A stretch of 48,200 nt of DNA from Lingula anatina (taxonomy: Eukaryota; Brachiopoda; Lingulata; Lingulida; Lingulidae), in assembly GCF_001039355.2 (NCBI RefSeq), contig NW_019773537.1, positions 31,789 to 79,988 of the forward strand. Reading direction: 5' to 3'. Both the position numbers and the translations under genes were made by a program. The notes under the pieces are model-generated. The model was not told where the DNA came from. It saw nothing but the letters and a program-made list of their open reading frames with translations, and did not search any database. Positions 41,313-48,200 of this stretch are shown here, piece by piece; positions within the stretch are counted from its first letter, which is position 1, and each line of letters opens with the position of its first letter.

Positions 41313-42780
41313 CAGGGGCGTAACCAGGCCTTTAAAAATTGTACGCACAGATTTTTAAAATTCCCAGCAAAATGTAGACTTACGCAAGAGATGAAGGACG
41401 GCGTAATTACAGCATATCAGGGCCGTAGCCTGAGCAAATTGCCAGGGGGGGGGGGGGCAGTAAGCGGACACGAAGGGGCGGAGCCCCCGAGGGGGGAGAG
41501 TGTGGGAGGGGGTTTCCCCCTCCCACGATGTGGAAAATTTTTTTAAACTGTATGTATAATACTCCATTCTGGTGCATTTCAACTGTTATTTATTGCTCAA
41601 TCAGAAGTCAGAAATTGTGGGTTCATTTTGCCATAAGTACAGTCTTTTTTTCAACACAACACGCCAATTGGACTTTATTTCCTAAAGGAGGGGAGGGAGA
41701 GTTGGCTACAAACAGTACACCTTTGTAAACATATTGTTGATTGATTGTCTAGTGGCCATGAGTGCATTTTCTCACAGAACTGAAACCAACTTTGCAATTA
41801 TTTTTTTTACCTCTGCGATTATTATTTTTTTTTTTGCACCTCAAATCCTAGGGGGGGGGGGGGGGGGGCATCTGCCCCCTCCGGAGGCTACGGCCCTGCA
41901 TGTGTACCACACATCGCAGCTTAATTTCCATTTATTATTAAATCATCATTTAGTCAGAAATATTCTCGCAATTAAAAAAGTTTCAATATTCTTATTACCC
42001 AGAACGGTATATTTATTTAAAAGGAGGCTAGCTTCGCATATGTGGAACCCCCTTCGAAAAATCCTGGATCCACCTCTTGAGTTGAACTAACATACGGTTT
42101 CATTCACCCTAAGATCTAATATACGTTTATCCGTTTATTAGATCTTAGATTCACCTTACATGTGGATGCATGGCTCCCAAAACCAACCATCTAAGTTTAA
42201 TTATTTGTTTGTAAAAACTGCCCCTGTCACCCTGTTAGTTTGGAGGGGTAAGCTGGGTCAAGTCCGTGTCAAAATTCTTTGAAGATTTGCAGGAAAAATC
42301 CTTCCTTTGTTTCTCTAGCTCCTTCTTAAACCTGGTGTTCAGATTTTATCTAGTGCCCCCAGGGTTGCAGGATCGAGCCGCTCTTTGAAAATAACACTCA
42401 GGCAGATTTTTACCTGAGATAAATATCGCCAGTGAGAATGCGCTTGATATTCTGAAGAAAGATTGTACAGAAGAGTTGAGGGCCACTGAACCCTCCAATT
42501 AAGAGGTAAAGGAAGTTCCAGTTAGATGGACGATTAAGATAGGACTTGTTAAGGTTACAGGCATTGTTAACCTCAGTTGGCAAGACGGGGAGGGGGGGTC
42601 AGATAGGCCTATAGGCCTACAATTGATACAGAGGATTTGTACATACAGGTGACTTTAATAAGCAGAGCATTTTTTTTATATTCCATGAAAAATACACTAA
42701 ATTTATGTAAAATAATATCATGGTTGGCCAAAAAAATTGTACGCACAGTGCATCCGTGCGTATGCCTAGTTACGCCCATG
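41313..42780. mobile_element. Putative TIR element of about 1.47 kb containing a nested element
   Basis: Left end CAGGGGCGTAACCAGGC and reversed right end CATGGGCGTAACTAGGC differ at two of 17 positions. TATAT occurs next to both ends. The motif AATTGTACGCACAG lies just inside both ends. A smaller element (41418-41898) sits inside. Open frames inside do not resemble a transposase. It may be one composite element or two unrelated end pairs. Confidence 0.45.
41418..41898. mobile_element. TIR element, 481 bp, ends CAGGGCCGTAGCCT
   Basis: CAGGGCCGTAGCCT at the left is exactly matched by its complement at the right end (41885-41898). Just inside both ends are long G runs with a CCCCC partner. No clear target duplication was found. 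Non-coding. Confidence 0.6.
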
Positions 42781-43109
42781 TATATCCGTCTTATTGCTCA
42801 AAATGCATTTATATCTACAATATGTGCAGTTCTGGACTTTTCGTTATCCAACGCACTGTACAAAACTCGCGACTTGCGTCTGAGGATTGCATCACGCGTC
42901 TGCTTTCAGGCCGTTATCTGAAGCCTGAGAGATGTTGTTTAACTCCCACATCACGCGGCTGGAAGTTTGATTCAGAACTAATATAATGGAGTATTTTGCC
43001 ACCGGAATCCGCGGAGTTCCTTCCACGAAAGCTGCACAAGAATGGTGTTCAGTTTCAAACACCCGCACAACGCGTAGGGTAAAACATGGCGGTGCCTAGG
43101 ACGCATTGT

Positions 43110-43314
43110 CCAATCATAGTAAGAAGTTTCGAAGTTCCTTTACTAGTACAAATGATGTTTTTTACGTCGTGTTCATCAAGGTCCTCCTATATGCATGTAC
43201 TAGTGCATAGAGGTTCTCTGCTGTACTCATCATACGCTTGCTCACGACCCTAAATTTGCTCAATTCTAACAGTTGGTGTGCCGCCAGTCAATGATATCAA
43301 ATTAGAAGGCTTTG
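43110..43314. repeat. 5' flank block shared by SDR2 and SDR3
   Basis: Matches 35625-35700 plus 35960-36070 upstream of SDR2, split there by the MITE at 35704-35941. It ends at AGAAGGCTTTGA. In SDR2 the acceptor region of the first visible exon follows at once, but in SDR3 about 1.44 kb (43315-44755) intervenes. It could contain the missing first exon, though no convincing one was found. Confidence 0.6.
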
Positions 43315-44755
43315 ACCAAACAGATGATAACAGAAGTTAACCAGAGTGAAATGCAGATGGCGTTGAGTGTGTTAGTTGTCCAATTGCAGTGGGCGGTAGT
43401 TTTACGGAACATATTTAAATTACTCAATTGGCCTCAGCCAGTCATTAGCCTAAGAGGGTTAACCTCACAAGACTGAAGTACATTGAGAATTTTTGATATT
43501 GCACACAGTACCCTAAATAATATGAACAGCGACCTTGGCCTCCTTTGTCAAAAATATGCGTAATATGAAATAAAGCACAGGTGCTAAGCTGATTTATCTC
43601 CCCTATTTCTTTAGTGTTCACCCAGTCGGGGCATATTACGTAAGCTCAGCACCTGTGCTATACTTTATTTAGTGCCAGAAATATCAAAACTCAACGTAAT
43701 TCTGTCTTGGAATTCCTAGCTGTTGAGCTGAGTAGCATGAACTACAGAAAATGGCAATGTGTCACCGGAAGGATGGAACTAAAAAACACAAAACGAAGCT
43801 TCTGCAGTGCTGCCTTTTTCCGATATTGATGTATATATATGAGGTTGCGTATGTATGATTGTGGTTGTGTTAGTGTAGTGTGTTCGTGCCTTTTTGTTTG
43901 TGTTCGTTCGTCTCCGTTTCTTTATATACGTAACACGCCCCTCTTTCTTAAGCCCCTATTTCACACAGACCACGAATCCCACGAATGGTCATGAATTGAC
44001 AAATTTCACGATTCGTGGTTGAATCGTAATCAGTTCTTGAAGTTCTTAGCAGATTCGTATATAATCGTAGTCAGTTATTGCAATTCTTGATCAATTCGTG
44101 GCAAAAAATTTGAGCTGTTCAAAGTTTTGGCCACGAACTCTCGATTCCAAAAAAATCGTAGTGAATTTCTGGACAATATTCGTGCGATTCCAACCGAATC
44201 CCACGAATATTCGTAACATTATCGTACCTGTATCGTAACTGAATCGTGAGCGTGTCGAATTCGACCAGAAAATTGGCAAAATCTCACGAATCCTCACGAA
44301 TCCTGAAATTTGTCAATTCCTGGCGATTCGTGGGATTCGTGGTCTGTGTGAAATGGGGGCCTTACGCGGCACATTCGTTTCTCGTTTCTGCCACGTCAAC
44401 TTACAGGTGAGATAGACTTGATTCGTTTGCTTTTCATTTTCTTTGTGTTAAGATTTTGTATTTCTTTAAGTTATTTTGTTTGATATTTTCAGTGCTTGTC
44501 ATTTCTTTTCATCCTTATATTGTTTAGAAGTTTAGTTTAATCATAAAAATAAGTATAATTAGTTCATAAATGTTGTTCACGTAAATATTTCTATGTTAGT
44601 TCAGTTCTGCATTAAGTTCTTTTTGTTTATTTGTAAAGTATTAATAAGACATATGTTTCTCGTTTCTGCCACGTCAACTTACAGATTAAACTCGGGTTCT
44701 TAACAAAGTACAGTGAAAGCTGTTACATTGATAGGGTGGTCTTTGTCTAATGAAA
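43315..44755. other. Insertion specific to the SDR3 5' flank
   Basis: Absent from the SDR2 counterpart, where the flanking blocks are directly joined. It contains an inverted repeat (about 43574-43675), a TTAA-type MITE (43952-44360) and a 30-bp direct repeat (44377-44406 and 44655-44684). No gene was recognised. Confidence 0.55.
43952..44360. mobile_element. TIR element of about 409 bp, TTAA-like target
   Basis: Left arm GCCCCTATTTCACACAGACC and right arm, reversed, GCCCCCATTTCACACAGACC continue as near complements for about 60 bp. The interior is rich in CACGAAT/ATTCGTG words in both orientations. TTAA precedes the left end (43948-43951) and CTTA follows the right end, possibly a mutated TTAA. 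Confidence 0.7.
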
Positions 44756-44797
44756 TAAGTTTTATTCATTAAACAGAAAATTTAATACATTTTTCAG

Positions 44798-47649
44798 ATG
44801 ACAAACCTCTTTATGGAAAGGTTGCCGTGGTGACAGGAGCCTCTAGTGGCATTGGTGCTGCCATCTCTCGTCAACTGGCTGCTGCTGGTGCCAAGGTTAC
44901 CATGGCAGCAAGGCGGGAGAACTTGTTAAAAGAAATCCAGGATGAAATTTCAAAGGAAGGGGGCGTAGCTCTAGCAGTGAGATGTGATGTAACGAACAGA
45001 GCTGAGGTAAAAAGGGTGTGGCATTGTGTATGAATGAGATGCCAGTCGTGTTATGAATTGGGGCAGGAAATTTTCACTAAGATTCGCGTTTGGCAATATT
45101 TTTATAATTTCAAGAAATAAAACAGAGAAAAAGATTTGTTTGGTATTAACGAAAGTTTGAGGGAAAGGCGACGAGTTCTGTGCGGCATCTTCCGGTAGAG
45201 TTCTTCAATGTGAAACCAACGTTGTTCTTTACATGGCAAGACTACGGTGTATTCTTATAATTTACCTTGTACCTAATTAGTGGGATCCTTAAAATAAAAT
45301 TTTTAAAAGTATTCTTAAAATGGTTAAATTGTTATTGATAATAATGATCTTAAAACCAAACACTGAAAGAGTACAATTCTAAATATCTCCGCGTAGGTGA
45401 AGGAGCTTATTCAGCACACAGAAAGCACCCTGGGTCCCGTGGATATCTTGGTGAACAATGCGGGTATCTGGGTGATAAGGTGTATGAAGAACCTTCACGA
45501 GGAGGAGTGGGATCAGCAAGTGGATGTGAACATCAAGGTAGGGCCAAAGTGGGTTTTAAAGTACTTGCAGTCACCAATTATTGGCAATCCTCAAGCTTAG
45601 ACTGGGATTGGTTGTTTTGTACCATTTCAATTAAAAAAGCGAATTATTATTTATTTAGAAATCCATGCTTCTTTCTTGCTTAACATGAAGGAAACGCCAA
45701 CATAGTCTACTTTTATTTGATGGTAATTTTCTAGTTTGAAGGTCTGAACTTGGCAAGGTTCACCTGTATAGACACGCATTTTAGGCCATTTAGACAATAG
45801 ATGTGTATAAAAATCTTTGATTTTTCCGAAGAGAATCTGTCAGAATCTTCTTATTCAGGGGGTGCTGAACTGCATTGGGGCTGTGATCTCCGGGATGTGT
45901 GAAAGGAAAAGAGGTCACATCGTCAACATATCATCACAAAATGGAAAGACGGTAATAGTTAATTGTCAGCTCTCCCTTCTGTATGAAAAATGTAAGTGGG
46001 ACTCTCCGATTCAGTCAGAAAGCCTGTTGACCTATCAGAATTCAGAGTTGCAAAAATAATCCTTGGTGATTTTCATCATTTTGTCACAAACTTGGTTCAC
46101 TTAGACTTATTTCGTTCAGTTAATCAGTTTGTTCTTACGTCCCTCATTCTGCAAATTAAATCATCTACAACTTTCATTTTAACTTCAAAAAGTGCAAGGA
46201 ACCTTGTCATCATATTAATACTATTCAAAACCCAGTTACTTGTCATTTTTTAGACTTCCAGCACCACAGTTACCGCATTGAAATAAATTCTTCTAAACAA
46301 ACTTTATATACCAGTAGTTACGTACGCTACACTGAAGGCAATGTTCAAATAGAGCTCTGATAACTTCATGGAATTTAACGTGTTTTACACATATTTGGAT
46401 CGGACATGCATCAAACATTTTACTTAATTCAATTCTGTTTAAATGCACATTAATCCATTGCGTACAATATTGTATTATTCCAGGCTTTGGTAGGGATAGC
46501 CGTATACACAGGGTCGAAGTTCTTCGTAGAGGGGATGTCACGGACGCTACGTCAGGAAGTTTGTAAGGATGGCGTACGTGTTACTTGTATCCAGCCTGGC
46601 GAAGTTGAAACGCCCGGTTTCGCCAGGTGCTTAATGACAATGGAAGATGAGCAGGTAAAACCTTTAAAGACATACTAGGTCCACTAGATTTCTTATTGCC
46701 CCCTTTTAAAATAAAAATCGATAATTGATCTACATGTACATGACATGCTACATCAATTTATCGTCAAATTTAATTAAGGGTTACGAGTTAATTTGCATTT
46801 GTTTTATAACCAGTGATTGTGCTACACTTATAAGTATACGTTTCCTCAGAGGTTGCATTGTTTATATCGTGTAAAGCATGACAGGATTTAGAGGATGAAG
46901 CAGCATACTGTACTGTAGATTAAGCACATGTACACAAAACATGTGACAATTGAAGGTTTCAGAAAACCGAAGAACTATCAATATCTCGTACCGTGCATAT
47001 TCAGAGTGTAGGCTTAACAATACCTGGCCTTTTAGACAAATTGGTCGTTTAGGATTGCGATTGGCGGGTTTGTGATTATGAACGCCGAATTATAGACTTG
47101 AGCTGCGATTTCATGGTGCGAACGTCAAAATGCTTGCTGCGAGGACCTCAATATTTATTGCGAACGATTTGGTCAGCTTTAGATTTGGTCTCTCGCTGTT
47201 CAAGTACGAAAACTGCACGACAAGCTTTCGGAAATTCCAAGTCTAAAATAGTAATAAATAGGATAAAGTAAAAATAGTTTCCATGAAATTTTGGTTTAGT
47301 AGATAATTTACAAGTCCGTGGCTCGAAATCACTAACAGCAAATTTTGTTTGTGAGGCCTAAATATCAAAATGGCATTTCGGCCAGCTGGCATTTGCTTCC
47401 GGGAAGGTTTTGTTTGCAGAATAAATGAAGCAAATTCTCTTTGAAAGAAGCATTATAAAAACCAGTGACCTAGAGCGTGCAAAAAATATATTATTATCAT
47501 TTCAGTGTAAACAGCTGTACACTTACCCTCGTCCTTACCAAATTCTGAAACCTGAAGTCATCGCACAGGCAGTCCTGTACGCAGTCACGCAGCCAGAGCA
47601 CGTGGCCGTTAACGAGATTCTTGTGCAGCCCAGGGAGACCGCGCTGTAG
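44798..47649 (+). CDS. Classical SDR oxidoreductase, SDR3
   Basis: Visible exons are 44798-45006, 45397-45537, 45859-45951, 46484-46654 and 47506-47649, in one frame. As in SDR2, the exon with the start codon was not found. Visible motifs are TGASSGIG, Arg-Arg for NADP, NNAG, Ser142 with S-x-x-G, YTGSK (Tyr155, Lys159) and a C-terminus ending in PRETAL. It differs from SDR2 at only a few residues (for example Tyr for Ser at 5, Thr for Ala at 34, Ile for Met at 140, Ala for Pro at 148, and some in the last exon). The introns also remain alignable, so the duplication is recent. The enzyme is predicted active; the substrate is unknown. Confidence 0.88.
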
Positions 47650-48200
47650 ATCATACCACTTGCTTAGTGCTTGGTATCTATTGTGAAGCGGTGTTAGCAA
47701 AAAGATACATATTTTGGGATTCTTCTTTGTATCTGTCGTCATATTCAAGGGACTCGTACATGTACATGTACCTTGGTTGGAGCAAGTGCCAAGACAAGGG
47801 GTTTTATAAACTAGATCTCTCTAAGCTACTGGACTTCACATTACATCAGGCAGTATATACCCCTGTACATTATTCTGCTTTCTTTTTGTGCTATTTTAAA
47901 CCCTTGATCTTTTTGGGAGATCCATTTGAACAAGTATGCTGTTGCGCGCGCAGCTACAATTTGCACCCATGCATTACCAGGGCCATAGATAGAATTTTCA
48001 CTAGATATTCACAGATTATGTCGCTGGTTAAATATCGTCAATCTTCTAACTTGAAATGTGAAAATTGTGCCTATAATATCCGCCACCCTGGCAGAGGGTA
48101 CATTAGAGTCAGGCCGCAGCCAGCATTTTCAAAGGGAGGGTTCTTTTTCTGAAAAAATGTACCTAGATCAAATTTTACACCCAGAGTGGACCTTTCCCAG
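47650..48200. other. SDR3 3' flank
   Basis: Matches the SDR2 3' flank (38914-39360). The long open frame here (about 47667-48152) is not kept in the SDR2 copy, so it is not a gene. Similarity with the SDR2 flank fades near 48110. Confidence 0.6.

Noticed and set aside
47667-48152. 161-codon open frame after SDR3
   Set aside because: The paralogous stretch after SDR2 does not keep the frame, and there is no family resemblance.

Overview
The window is eukaryotic nuclear DNA from a marine-invertebrate-type genome. It is AT-rich, its genes are split by short GT-AG introns, and it carries many short inverted-repeat transposons and microsatellites plus one sized assembly gap. Recurrent TAGGCCTA and ACATGTA words suggest an echinoderm, hemichordate, cephalochordate or mollusc-like source. 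This is an impression only; the genes seen do not fix the phylum. All supported coding genes lie on the + strand.

Region 1 (about 1.4-12.95 kb) is a tandem array of three genes (A, B, C), each encoding a 159-residue secreted protein. Each has a signal peptide, a Cys-rich/Gly-Ala-rich segment, a Gly-Lys-Arg site and a pair of EF-hands. Each gene has three coding exons with identical phases and lengths (264, 154 and 62 nt). A and B also have a TATA-type promoter and a short non-coding first exon. The promoter of C is missing exactly where a single N (9860) joins two paralogous blocks. I do not recognise this family.

Region 2 (13.1-21.6 kb) is tryptophan 2,3-dioxygenase (TDO), the first enzyme of the kynurenine pathway. 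It is reconstructed here as 13 exons and 441 residues in one uninterrupted frame with every active-site residue present.

Region 3 (21.6-29.5 kb) is non-coding. It holds a dead Tc1/mariner transposase, tRNA-like (SINE-like) sequences, diverged repeats, microsatellites and a 524-base N gap in poly-C sequence.

Region 4 (29.5-47.65 kb) is a second tandem array of three classical short-chain dehydrogenase/reductase (SDR) genes with the same five visible coding exons. A short upstream exon carrying the start codon was not found in any of them. SDR2 and SDR3 are near twins; SDR1 is diverged at catalytic-loop and C-terminal positions. The spacers duplicated with the genes contain several miniature transposons. 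For some of them a sister paralog still shows the empty site.

Nothing in the sequence shows that the three gene groups work in one pathway. The theme is local tandem duplication followed by divergence and transposon insertion.
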